Shown one piece after another: positions 1 through 6,415 of a stretch of DNA of 13,173 nt (position 1 is the stretch's first letter; each line of letters opens with the position of its first letter). Under the pieces are notes generated by a model. The model made no database searches, had not been told where the DNA came from, and was given only the letters and a program-made list of their open reading frames with translations. The DNA is taken from contig CALDZS010000182.1 in NCBI GenBank assembly GCA_937944065.1, forward strand, positions 1-13,173, written 5' to 3'. Position numbers and translations under genes: made by a program. Origin of the DNA: an uncultured Amylibacter sp. (GTDB lineage Bacteria > Pseudomonadota > Alphaproteobacteria > Rhodobacterales > Rhodobacteraceae).

Positions 1-300
1 CAGAATGCCGCCCCTTGGGTGACATTTAAAGAAGACCCCGAAGCGGCTGCGACATCTGTGCGGTTCGCCTTGAACCTGATCCCGTTATATGCCGCCCTAT
101 CCGAACCCTTCATTCCCGATAGCGCTGCCAAATTGGCCGCCGCAATGAATATTGATTTGGAATGGCCAACGGATATCGCAGCAGCGTTAACGCGTTTGCC
201 CGCAGGTCACGCGTTCGAAGTCCCAGATGTATTATTCGCGAAAATCACAGACGATGCACGTGATGAAATGCAAAACCGTTTTGCAGGTCAACAAACCTAA
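1..300 (+). CDS. metG: Methionyl-tRNA synthetase, C-terminal end (partial)
   Basis: Only the last 99 residues are present; the reading frame is open from base 1, so the gene begins outside the window. The residues NAAPWVTFKED at the start match the segment that opens the helical anticodon-binding domain of class I MetRS (the family pattern has a PW followed shortly by a lysine). The enzyme charges tRNA-Met with methionine in the cytoplasm. The protein ends in MQNRFAGQQT with no further domain, so it lacks the C-terminal tRNA-binding (EMAP/Arc1-like) extension seen in E. coli MetG, as expected for alphaproteobacterial type enzymes of about 570 residues. The next gene is convergent and two hairpins fill the gap. 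The identification rests on a short C-terminal stretch, so it is good but not certain. Confidence 0.82.
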   Translation, partial: QNAAPWVTFKEDPEAAATSVRFALNLIPLYAALSEPFIPDSAAKLAAAMNIDLEWPTDIAAALTRLPAGHAFEVPDVLFAKITDDARDEMQNRFAGQQT

Positions 301-316
301 CGCGGCACGCCCATCC

Positions 317-336
317 GACCCAAATCCATTTGGGTC
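317..336. repeat. Perfect 9-bp inverted repeat between metG and acyl-CoA synthetase
   Basis: The arms gacccaaat (317-325) and atttgggtc (328-336) are exact reverse complements around a 2-base centre. No U-tract follows on either strand. It sits in the convergent intergenic gap and is probably an RNA stem that ends or protects both transcripts, or a remnant of a dispersed palindromic element. Confidence 0.55.
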
Positions 337-345
337 CTATCGAAT

Positions 346-366
346 GCAAGGGGCAGCGCCCCTTGC
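346..366. terminator. GC-rich hairpin, probable bidirectional 3'-end structure
   Basis: gcaaggggc (346-354) pairs perfectly with gccccttgc (358-366) around a 3-base loop. It lies between the stop codons of the convergent metG and acyl-CoA synthetase genes. The tail on either strand is only weakly T-rich (ctccgttt on the + strand), so it may act as a weak terminator or an mRNA 3'-end stabiliser rather than a classical one. Confidence 0.5.
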
Positions 367-376
367 TCCGTTTACC

Positions 377-2284
377 TTAAGACTTGTCAGACCATTCCCA
401 AGGGCGAATGAACGCGCCCAGAACATCTGTCACGGCCTGATCATCAACATCCGCAGTCGCGTCCAGCATGGCGACAAGCCCTTTTTTCTTGGACTCGATT
501 ACTGATGCGACACGAACTGGCAAACCGGCCTCTTCTAGGGCCGCATTATAGACCCGCGTGATCGCAGATTTACGCAATGCAGGCTTAAAGATTTTGCCGA
601 CAGCCGTCTTCGGCAACTCGTCCAAAATCTCCATATACTTTGGACGCGCTGCACGCTCTGGCACGTGCTCAGTGCAATATTCCATCAACTCTTCAATGGT
701 CACTTCGGCACCTTCGTTCAGCTCTACAAAGGCGCAAGGCATCTCGCCTGTTTTGGCATCTGGCTGACCAATGGCACCTGCCATTGCAACAGCAGGATGC
801 CCTGCTAGTGCTTCTTCAATCAAGGCAGGGTCGATATTGTGACCGCCGCGAATAATCAGATCTTTGGCGCGACCTGTGATGAACAAATATCCATCTGCAT
901 CGATGCGCCCCAAGTCACCTGTGCGCAAATATATTTTATCGGCATACAGCCCGACATTTTTTGACGCTTCAGTATAGGTCGCATCAACATTCACGCCCGC
1001 GTTCGAGACACAAATCTCGCCCACCTCGTCAACGCCCATTTCTTTTTTCACGTTACCGTCCGCGTCACAGCTTAGGATACGAACTTTGGTGTGTGGCAAC
1101 GGTACGCCGACCGACCCAATTTTGCGTTCACCATCCTTGGGATTGCACGACACCAAACAGGTAGCTTCGGTCATACCATACCCTTCGATAATCTCGACGC
1201 CTGTGACTTTTTGGAATTTCTTAAACAACTCTATCGGCAGCGGAGCTGACCCGCAGAATGCTGCGTTCAAACTGGAAATGTCAGCATCCCCAACTGGGCG
1301 TTGTAACAAGGCTGACGCTGCTGTGGGTACAGTCACCATAAAAGTGGCGTTCCAGCGGTCGATCAACGCCCAGAAATTATCGAACACGCCATCACCGCGA
1401 TATCCCGCAGGGGTTGGCAGCACCATGTGCGCACCGGACATCAAACAGCCCGCCCAAATCGGATAGGCTGCAAAGACGTGGAACAAAGGCAAAGGGCACA
1501 AAACCACATCAGTTTGTTCGTAAAGCAGGCTGTTGCCGATCCAACCATTGTACAGAACCCCCGAATGACGATGCTGCGCAATCTTGGGCATCCCCGTTGT
1601 TCCGCCTGTATGGAAATAGGCACAATATGGATCATCCATATCTTCGGCAAAATCCAAATTCTCGGCGTTTTGCAGTTTCATCGTGGCGGCAAAATCAACC
1701 ATTTTCGCAGAATGCGTGGCTGGGTTTTTGGGTCTGATCAGCGGTACAATCCAACTAAGCGGTGGTGTTAGGTGCGGCAGTAAATCAATCTCGACGATTG
1801 TTTCCACATTCGGTGCCAACGCCACAGAGGCTGCGGCCAACTGCGCCACTTCGGTTTTCGGGAACGGTTTCATGGTGACCAAAACCTTGGCCCCTGTTTC
1901 GCGCAACAATGCTGCGACCTGTTCAGGGTCAAGCGTCGGATTGATCGGGGATACAATGCCAGCTGTCATGCCGCCCATCAATGTAATCAAAGTCTCGTGT
2001 GTGGTTGGCAAAAGATACGCCACAACATCCGTTGGCCCAACGCCCAACGAACGGAAAAGGTTTGCTGCACGGGTGACTTCGCGTGTCAGCTCTGTCCATG
2101 ACAGGGTCGTTGCTTTGTCTTTGGGGCCAGACTTCAACTGGAAACTAACCGCCGCTTCTTGGGGGTATTTGTCACGTGTCTGGCACAATTGGCGATACAC
2201 AGTTTTGGCAGTCCATCCTTTGCCAAGCGGTTCTTTTTTCTCTACCGCGACAACATCCGCGTGGTTACTAAATCTATAGGTCAA
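377..2284 (-). CDS. AMP-forming acyl-CoA synthetase (FadD-like)
   Basis: Adenylate-forming ligase that activates a carboxylic acid to acyl-AMP and then acyl-CoA. With the proposed start it has 635 residues. Visible motifs are the phosphate-binding loop YFHTGGTTGMPK (about 223-234), GYGMTEAT (368-375), the RTGDLG segment (about 454), the hinge GRAKDLIIRGGHNIDP (471-486) and the catalytic lysine in PKTAVGK (K564), so the enzyme looks intact. A tail of about 70 residues follows that lysine. The chosen start is TTG at 2284: a strong GGAGG lies six bases upstream, and the family-like sequence TYRFSNHADVV follows directly. The frame stays open to 2359, but the extra 25 residues are not protein-like and would have the ribosome-binding site inside the gene. 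The gene stands alone, convergent with metG and separated from the LysM gene by a terminator. Chain length of the substrate cannot be read from sequence; medium or long fatty acids are the usual guess. Confidence 0.88.
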   Translation of the reverse strand: MTYRFSNHADVVAVEKKEPLGKGWTAKTVYRQLCQTRDKYPQEAAVSFQLKSGPKDKATTLSWTELTREVTRAANLFRSLGVGPTDVVAYLLPTTHETLITLMGGMTAGIVSPINPTLDPEQVAALLRETGAKVLVTMKPFPKTEVAQLAAASVALAPNVETIVEIDLLPHLTPPLSWIVPLIRPKNPATHSAKMVDFAATMKLQNAENLDFAEDMDDPYCAYFHTGGTTGMPKIAQHRHSGVLYNGWIGNSLLYEQTDVVLCPLPLFHVFAAYPIWAGCLMSGAHMVLPTPAGYRGDGVFDNFWALIDRWNATFMVTVPTAASALLQRPVGDADISSLNAAFCGSAPLPIELFKKFQKVTGVEIIEGYGMTEATCLVSCNPKDGERKIGSVGVPLPHTKVRILSCDADGNVKKEMGVDEVGEICVSNAGVNVDATYTEASKNVGLYADKIYLRTGDLGRIDADGYLFITGRAKDLIIRGGHNIDPALIEEALAGHPAVAMAGAIGQPDAKTGEMPCAFVELNEGAEVTIEELMEYCTEHVPERAARPKYMEILDELPKTAVGKIFKPALRKSAITRVYNAALEEAGLPVRVASVIESKKKGLVAMLDATADVDDQAVTDVLGAFIRPWEWSDKS

Positions 2285-2383
2285 GTTGTTCCTCCCAAAA
2301 CAGTGCGTCTTACCGCTTCTTGTTGGGGATAGAATGGGCAAAAAAGTGCCCCCTCGCAAGGTTTACCGCGCGTCTTGTATAGA

Positions 2384-2409
2384 AAAAGGGCACCCAAAGG
2401 CGCCCTTTT
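2384..2409 (-). terminator. Terminator of the Kbp/LysM gene
   Basis: On the minus strand gaaaagggc...gcccttttc forms an 8-bp stem (2384-2391 with 2402-2409), extended by an inner CC/GG pair past one mismatch, with a T-rich 3' arm. It lies 30 bases after the stop codon of the LysM gene and upstream of the acyl-CoA synthetase, so the two are separate transcripts. Confidence 0.72.
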
Positions 2410-2438
2410 CAATTAAATACCAGTGCAGATAGCCCTGA

Positions 2439-2858
2439 TTAGCCTGGAATGCGTAGAACTTGACCAGGATAGATTTTGTCTGGATCGCTCAACATTGGCT
2501 TGTTAGCTTCGAAAATCTCGGTGTATTTTGCGCCGTTGCCCATTGTTTTTGCAGCAATTGCCCAAAGCGTGTCGCCTTTTTCAACGGTGTGGAATGTACC
2601 ACCGCCGCCAGCATTATCTTCGACCGCAGCAACGCCTTCGACGTTACCCATCGCAAGGATGATTTTTTCTTTGGTTTCTTGGTCAACAGCAGAACCGCCA
2701 ACAGACACTTTGTCGCCATCGACAGAAATATCCAAACCAGTGGCATCAAGGCCTAGATCGTTGATTTCTTTTTGCAGCGCATCAACATTTGGTTCTGCGG
2801 CTTCTGCCTTACCAAAAAGTGATTTACCTGCATTCTTTACAAAACTTAATAGACCCAT
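2439..2858 (-). CDS. kbp: BON-LysM protein, homologue of potassium-binding protein Kbp (YgaU)
   Basis: A 139-residue protein with the architecture and ends of E. coli Kbp. It starts MGLLSFVKNAGKSLF, has a BON domain (about 22-83, with ETKEKIILAMGNVEGVAAVED) and then a LysM domain (about 88-137, TVEKGDTLWAIA and the closing EANKPMLSDPDKIYPGQVLRIP). No signal peptide is visible, which agrees with E. coli Kbp being cytoplasmic although LysM domains usually bind peptidoglycan. In E. coli the protein binds K+ and is needed for growth at high external potassium; the same role is inferred here. The start is supported by AGGAGG six bases upstream of the ATG. The gene is monocistronic, with a promoter candidate at 2896-2923 and a terminator at 2384-2409. 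The family assignment is firm; the ion-binding role is by homology. Confidence 0.88.
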   Translation of the reverse strand: MGLLSFVKNAGKSLFGKAEAAEPNVDALQKEINDLGLDATGLDISVDGDKVSVGGSAVDQETKEKIILAMGNVEGVAAVEDNAGGGGTFHTVEKGDTLWAIAAKTMGNGAKYTEIFEANKPMLSDPDKIYPGQVLRIPG

Positions 2859-2895
2859 GGGACCCTCCTAAAAATTCATCTACGCTAATCGCGTC

Positions 2896-2923
2896 TGTAT
2901 AAACTTGGTTAATGTGCATGCAA
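2896..2923 (-). promoter_or_regulatory. Candidate promoter of the Kbp gene
   Basis: On the minus strand a -35-like TTGCAT (2918-2923) and a -10-like TATACA (2896-2901) are separated by 16 bases. They lie 38 bases upstream of the ATG, with the AGGAGG ribosome-binding site between. The region is AT-rich compared with the genes around it. Confidence 0.45.
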
Positions 2924-2957
2924 ATTGCAAGTATTTAGCGCTTCTTTTCTTTTAAAA

Positions 2958-4748
2958 TTAAACTGAATCCGTGAATTGTAGTTTCGCCAACTTGGCATAG
3001 AGCCCGCCTTGTGCGACCAATTCTTGATGCGTGCCCTCGGCCACAACGCGACCTTCATCCAGCACGATAATGCGGTCTGCTTTTTTCACGGTCGCCAGCC
3101 TGTGTGCGACTATCAAAGTCGTGCGCGACTTCGCCAACGCATCCACTGCGACCTGAACCGCCTGTTCACTGGCGGCATCCAAAGCACTGGTTGCTTCGTC
3201 CAACAACAGGATCGGCGCATCACGCAGGATCGCACGCGCAATCGCCAAACGTTGTTTCTGACCACCCGACAACATCACACCACGTTCGCCCACGTCAGAT
3301 GCATATCCATCGGGCAACGCTGACAAGAAATCATGCGCGGCAGCCGCTTTGGCGGCGGCGATGACCTCGTCGTCTGTCGCAGTTGGCCGTCCGAACCGAA
3401 TATTCTCCATCGCTGAAGTGCCAAAAATGACAGCATCTTGGGGAACCAACGCGATATGTTGTCTAAAATCTTCGCGTGTCACAGCGGTCAGATCGGTGCC
3501 ATCGATTGATATCTGACCAGTGTTCACGTCGTAAAACCGCAAAAGCAGTTGAAACACAGTGGATTTACCCGCGCCAGATGGCCCAACCAACGCCACCGTT
3601 TCGCCGGCCTTTATATCCAGATTAAAGTCTTGCAACGCCGCCACCTTGGGGCGCGACGGATATCGAAATGTGACGTTCTTGAACTGTATTGATCCGCTTA
3701 CAGGTTTTATCAACGTCAGCGCATGATCAGGATCTTTGACCAGATCTTCAGACTGCAGCAATTCCACCAAACGTTCGGTCGCGCCCGCTGCACGTTGCAT
3801 CTCGCCCCAGAATTCTGCCAGCGCGCCGACCGCACCTGCAACCATCACAGAATAGATCACGAACTGAACCAATACGCCCGGGCTCATATCGCCGGCGCGC
3901 ACATCACGTGCGCCGATCCACAGCACTGATACAACGCCCGTGAAGATCAAGAAGATGACAATCATCGTCATCAAGGCGCGCATTCCGATACGTTTGCGCG
4001 CGGCGTCAAACGCCTCTTCTGTCACGCGGGCAAAAATCCCTCGGCTTTTAACTTCGTGAGTAAAGGCTTGAACTGTTTGCGCTGACAACAACGTCTCTGA
4101 TGCGTTTCCAGAGCTTTCAGCAATCTTGTCCTGATTTAACTTTGACAGGCTTCGCACCCGCTTTGACATGCCAAAAATTGGCACCAGTACGAACGGAACC
4201 AACAGCAGCACCAAACCTGTCAACTTGGCCGAAGTGAACAGCATCAGCACCAGCCCACCCGCAAAGATCAGCATGTTGCGCAATGCATAACTGATGTACG
4301 ATCCGATCACCGACAAGATCAATGTAGTGTCCGTGGTGATACGGCTAAGAACTTCGCCCGTCATAACCTTTTCATAAAAAGCCGGGCTCATCCCGATCAT
4401 TTTATTGTAAACAGCCATGCGAATGTCAGCGACCACACGTTCACCCAAACGAGTCACGAAATAATACCGAAACGCGGTTCCGACGGCCAACAGACCGGCG
4501 ACCAATATTGCCAACATGAAATACCGATCCATCACGGCCACATCATCAGAGTTGAATTGATCAATCACCTGCCGCACAGCCAACGGCATTATCAGCGATA
4601 TCGCCGCCGTGAATGTCAGCATAAACAAGGCCCCGATTACCATCGGTTTATAGGGGGCAAAAAATGGCATAAGACCGCGCAATGCGCTGACTTTTTTGCC
4701 CTTAGCGCGATCGCCTGCAACGGCGGCTGTGGATTCGGGTGTCGACAT
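2958..4748 (-). CDS. ABC exporter half-transporter, MsbA/ABCB type (TMD-NBD fusion)
   Basis: A 596-residue fused membrane and ATPase protein. An exporter-type six-helix domain occupies about residues 30-325 (ALFMLTFTAAISLIMPLAV, YFMLAILVAGLLAVG and others). The nucleotide-binding domain follows with Walker A GPSGAGKST (389-397), Q-loop VPQD (435-438), signature LSGGQKQR (493-500), Walker B ILLLDE (513-518) and switch histidine VAHR (H549). All catalytic residues are present, so a homodimer could be active; no partner half-transporter lies beside it. Substrate is unknown; lipid, drug or polysaccharide precursor export are family possibilities. The start is uncertain: ATG at 4748 is used because MSTPESTAAV precedes the first conserved segment, but no clear ribosome-binding site is visible, and an in-frame TTG at 4769 is possible. 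It is divergent from the GNAT gene. Confidence 0.87.
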   Translation of the reverse strand: MSTPESTAAVAGDRAKGKKVSALRGLMPFFAPYKPMVIGALFMLTFTAAISLIMPLAVRQVIDQFNSDDVAVMDRYFMLAILVAGLLAVGTAFRYYFVTRLGERVVADIRMAVYNKMIGMSPAFYEKVMTGEVLSRITTDTTLILSVIGSYISYALRNMLIFAGGLVLMLFTSAKLTGLVLLLVPFVLVPIFGMSKRVRSLSKLNQDKIAESSGNASETLLSAQTVQAFTHEVKSRGIFARVTEEAFDAARKRIGMRALMTMIVIFLIFTGVVSVLWIGARDVRAGDMSPGVLVQFVIYSVMVAGAVGALAEFWGEMQRAAGATERLVELLQSEDLVKDPDHALTLIKPVSGSIQFKNVTFRYPSRPKVAALQDFNLDIKAGETVALVGPSGAGKSTVFQLLLRFYDVNTGQISIDGTDLTAVTREDFRQHIALVPQDAVIFGTSAMENIRFGRPTATDDEVIAAAKAAAAHDFLSALPDGYASDVGERGVMLSGGQKQRLAIARAILRDAPILLLDEATSALDAASEQAVQVAVDALAKSRTTLIVAHRLATVKKADRIIVLDEGRVVAEGTHQELVAQGGLYAKLAKLQFTDSV

Positions 4749-4875
4749 AAGGCGCAGAGTTAATGACAAGCAGCCTGACCCGCAAGGTTAAGACGCCAAA
4801 TAGTCACGTTTAAGGCAGATATGCTTGTATTACGGTACGTCTTGTCAAACCATGAGAAAGCGGCAAACTGCACGC

Positions 4876-5412
4876 ATGAGCAAGATCATTAGCGGTGGCG
4901 CGAAATTCACAACCGAACGCATGCGTATTTCGCACTGGGCTGACCGCCTAGCGGACGATTTACAAAGAGCCCAGCTGATTTTCGAGATTTCTGAGATTCT
5001 GACATCCGATGTCCAAAAACATTTGCCAGATCCATTGCAGCTGTCAGACCCGACACATGTGGAAAATTGGGTGACGGCCCGCGCCGCAGAAAGCGAGGTG
5101 TTGATGGTTCGCGATCGCGTGCATGATGATCTGCTTGGGTTGCTTATACTGGCGGAATTTTCCGTACCTGACACAGGAACACGCATCCACATCGGCTATT
5201 TGTTGGGTCAAAGTAGGTGGGGCAAGGGATATGGCACTGAATTGATCGCAGGATTGGTTGCTTGGCTCCGCCAGAAAAATCAAAAAATACAGCTGTTGGG
5301 CGGTGTCGAGCAGGACAATGTCGGATCAATAAAAGTGTTGCAAAAGAACGGATTTAGTCTGGCTTCGGACTTATCAGATGAATCAAATCACATGTATCAG
5401 CTGCAGCTTTAG
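4876..5412 (+). CDS. GNAT family N-acetyltransferase (RimJ/RimL-like)
   Basis: A protein of about 178 residues with the acetyl-CoA binding core of the GNAT fold: HIGYLLGQSRWGKGYGTELIAGLVAWL carries the Q/R-x-x-G-x-G/A type motif (QSRWGKGYG), followed by VEQDNVGSIKVLQKNGF, the conserved Asn and the beta-bulge region typical of RimJ/RimL-like enzymes. The N-terminal FTTERMRISHWAD resembles the common 'TERL.L' first strand of this group. It acetylates an amine or protein N-terminus that cannot be deduced. Start choice is weak: ATG at 4876 gives MSKIISGG just before the conserved strand, while in-frame ATG at 4852 and TTG at 4825 are also open, and none has a good ribosome-binding site. It is divergent from the ABC exporter, so the two may share a regulatory gap of about 130 bases. 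Confidence 0.75.
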   Translation: MSKIISGGAKFTTERMRISHWADRLADDLQRAQLIFEISEILTSDVQKHLPDPLQLSDPTHVENWVTARAAESEVLMVRDRVHDDLLGLLILAEFSVPDTGTRIHIGYLLGQSRWGKGYGTELIAGLVAWLRQKNQKIQLLGGVEQDNVGSIKVLQKNGFSLASDLSDESNHMYQLQL

Positions 5413-5450
5413 TCCAGGCACAGTCGAGTATCACAGTGTATGTGGAGTTT

Positions 5451-5524
5451 TGGAGCGGGCGGCGAGAATCGAACTCGCGTCATTAGCTTGGAAGGCTAAG
5501 GTCTTACCACTACACAACGCCCGC
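5451..5524 (-). tRNA. tRNA-Gly (anticodon UCC)
   Basis: The minus strand folds as a complete cloverleaf of 74 bases including an encoded CCA. The acceptor stem GCGGGCG (5518-5524) pairs with CGCCCGC. The D-arm contains TAGTGGTAAGA. The anticodon stem TTAGC/GCTAA encloses loop CTTCCAA, giving anticodon TCC at 5490-5492. The T-arm is GCGAGTTCGATTCTCGC. The discriminator base is T, followed by CCA. It reads glycine codons GGA/GGG. It is flanked by the GNAT gene (3' ends facing) and the lrp gene on the same strand upstream. Confidence 0.97.
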
Positions 5525-5535
5525 GCAGTTTCGTC

Positions 5536-5564
5536 TATATGCTAAAATCGAACGCTGGATGCAA
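5536..5564 (-). promoter_or_regulatory. Candidate promoter of tRNA-Gly
   Basis: On the minus strand TTGCAT (5559-5564) and CATATA (5536-5541) are separated by 17 bases. The -10 ends 11 bases upstream of the mature tRNA 5' end, which would give a very short leader. It lies in the 64-base gap between lrp and the tRNA. Confidence 0.4.
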
Positions 5565-5588
5565 GACGAAATTCACATTTTGACCTGC

Positions 5589-6050
5589 TTAAATTGGCAG
5601 TTCAGTGGATTCCTTTATCTCTTCCATCACAAAACTTGCTGACATGTCAGCCACATCAATCCGACTGATAAAATCCTTATAAAACCGATCATAGTCCTGC
5701 ATATCTTCCAACCGAACCCGCAGGGCATAATCCATGTCACCGCTTAGCCGGTATGCGCTAACGATCTGTGGCATTTCTTTCACGGCGTTGTGAAACTTTT
5801 TGGCCCAATTCACCTCGTGCGACAAGGCGCGGATCATAACCAAGGCCTGCAATTCGCAGCCCAGTGCATTCGCGTCTAAAATCGCAACCCGTTGTTTGAT
5901 GATCCTTTCCTGCTCGAGCATTTTGATCCGACGCCAACAGGCGTTACGCGACAAGTTCACACGATCAGAAATCGCGTCGATGCTCATTGACGAATCCTTT
6001 TGCAGTAGTCGCAATATGGCGTAGTCAAAATTATCTAATAAATTGGTCAT
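5589..6050 (-). CDS. Lrp/AsnC family transcriptional regulator (possibly DoeX-like)
   Basis: A 153-residue protein with the Lrp/AsnC layout: an N-terminal helix-turn-helix (about 5-50, LDNFDYAILRLLQKDSS then SIDAISDRVNLSRNACWRRIKMLE) and a C-terminal RAM effector/oligomerisation domain (about 65-145, including YRLSGDMDYALRV, the family's G-x-x-D-Y signature). Such proteins bind amino acids or related metabolites and act as octameric or dimeric regulators. The start ATG at 6050 has no Shine-Dalgarno, but a TATAAT ends six bases upstream, so a leaderless mRNA is likely; the alternative TTG at 6068 would lie inside the operator palindrome. It diverges from the DUF6356 gene and lies about 350 bases from an ectoine hydrolase/deacetylase operon. 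Known ectoine-degradation loci carry an Lrp/AsnC regulator (DoeX in Halomonas, AsnC in Ruegeria), which suggests but does not prove that role. Confidence 0.88.
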   Translation of the reverse strand: MTNLLDNFDYAILRLLQKDSSMSIDAISDRVNLSRNACWRRIKMLEQERIIKQRVAILDANALGCELQALVMIRALSHEVNWAKKFHNAVKEMPQIVSAYRLSGDMDYALRVRLEDMQDYDRFYKDFISRIDVADMSASFVMEEIKESTELPI

Positions 6051-6051
6051 T

Positions 6052-6068
6052 TTGGGATTATATCCCAA
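6052..6068. promoter_or_regulatory. Palindromic operator overlapping the lrp -10 and start
   Basis: TTGGGAT (6052-6058) and ATCCCAA (6062-6068) are exact inverted repeats around a 3-base centre. The 17-bp palindrome covers the whole -10 element (TATAAT, 6057-6062 on the minus strand) and stops one base before the ATG of lrp. Size and placement fit autorepression by an Lrp/AsnC dimer. Confidence 0.6.
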
Positions 6069-6084
6069 TAGAGTGGCAAATCAA
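6057..6084 (-). promoter_or_regulatory. lrp promoter, probably giving a leaderless transcript
   Basis: On the minus strand -35 TTGATT (6079-6084) and a perfect -10 TATAAT (6057-6062) are 16 bases apart. Only six bases separate the -10 from the ATG at 6050, so the expected first transcribed base is the A of the start codon. No Shine-Dalgarno could fit. Confidence 0.6.
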
Positions 6085-6102
6085 CGTGTAAATTGGTATA
6101 AA
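6074..6102 (+). promoter_or_regulatory. Candidate divergent promoter of the DUF6356 gene
   Basis: TGGCAA (6074-6079) and TATAAA (6097-6102) are spaced by 17 bases and point towards the DUF6356 gene. The -35 is poor (3 of 6) and the -10 good. The elements overlap the lrp -35, so the two promoters would be controlled together. Confidence 0.35.
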
Positions 6103-6148
6103 TGTTGAACAGATTAGGGCTATTCTTACCTCAACAAAGGAGACAGAG

Positions 6149-6367
6149 ATGATACATAAAGTAGCCAACGCATTCACCCAGCACCCTGCATCAGTGGACG
6201 AGAGTTTTTTTCAACATATGCGTTTTGCGCTGACATTTTGTGGCTGGCTAACGCTTGCCGCTGGCGCTGCCTTTGTCCACGCGATCTTACCCTTTGCCTT
6301 TGAAAAAACTGCGGGCAATATTATCTGCCGTTTGCACACGCGTATCCACAATAGGAACGCGCACTAA
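6149..6367 (+). CDS. Small membrane protein, DUF6356 family
   Basis: A 72-residue protein of unknown function. It begins MIHKVANAFTQHPASVDESFFQHMRFAL, and the pattern HPAS-x(3)-E-x(3)-HM followed by one hydrophobic segment (about 26-51, ending HAILPFAFEKT) recalls the short DUF6356 proteins common in Rhodobacteraceae. The hydrophobic stretch suggests a single membrane span with a basic tail (RLHTRIHNRNAH). The start is well supported by AAAGGAG eight bases upstream of the ATG. It is divergent from lrp and convergent with the deacetylase gene, with 48 bases between stops and no clear terminator. Function is unknown; its position opposite the regulator hints at shared control. The family name comes from memory of the motif, not a search. 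Confidence 0.72.
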   Translation: MIHKVANAFTQHPASVDESFFQHMRFALTFCGWLTLAAGAAFVHAILPFAFEKTAGNIICRLHTRIHNRNAH

Positions 6368-6415
6368 CGTTCACAACTAACGATGGGTTTACAAGGTGCG
6401 AAGACGGGCGGTGGA

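Noticed and set aside
1683..2279. 198-codon plus-strand frame inside the acyl-CoA synthetase
   Set aside because: Antisense to a gene with intact motifs and a clear ribosome-binding site. No family resemblance.
2285..2359. Longer acyl-CoA synthetase start at 2359
   Set aside because: It would place the GGAGG ribosome-binding site within the coding region and add residues with no family likeness.
2958..5412. ABC exporter and GNAT gene considered as a natural-product export/modification pair
   Set aside because: They are divergent, with no biosynthetic genes nearby; both families are too common for this to mean anything.
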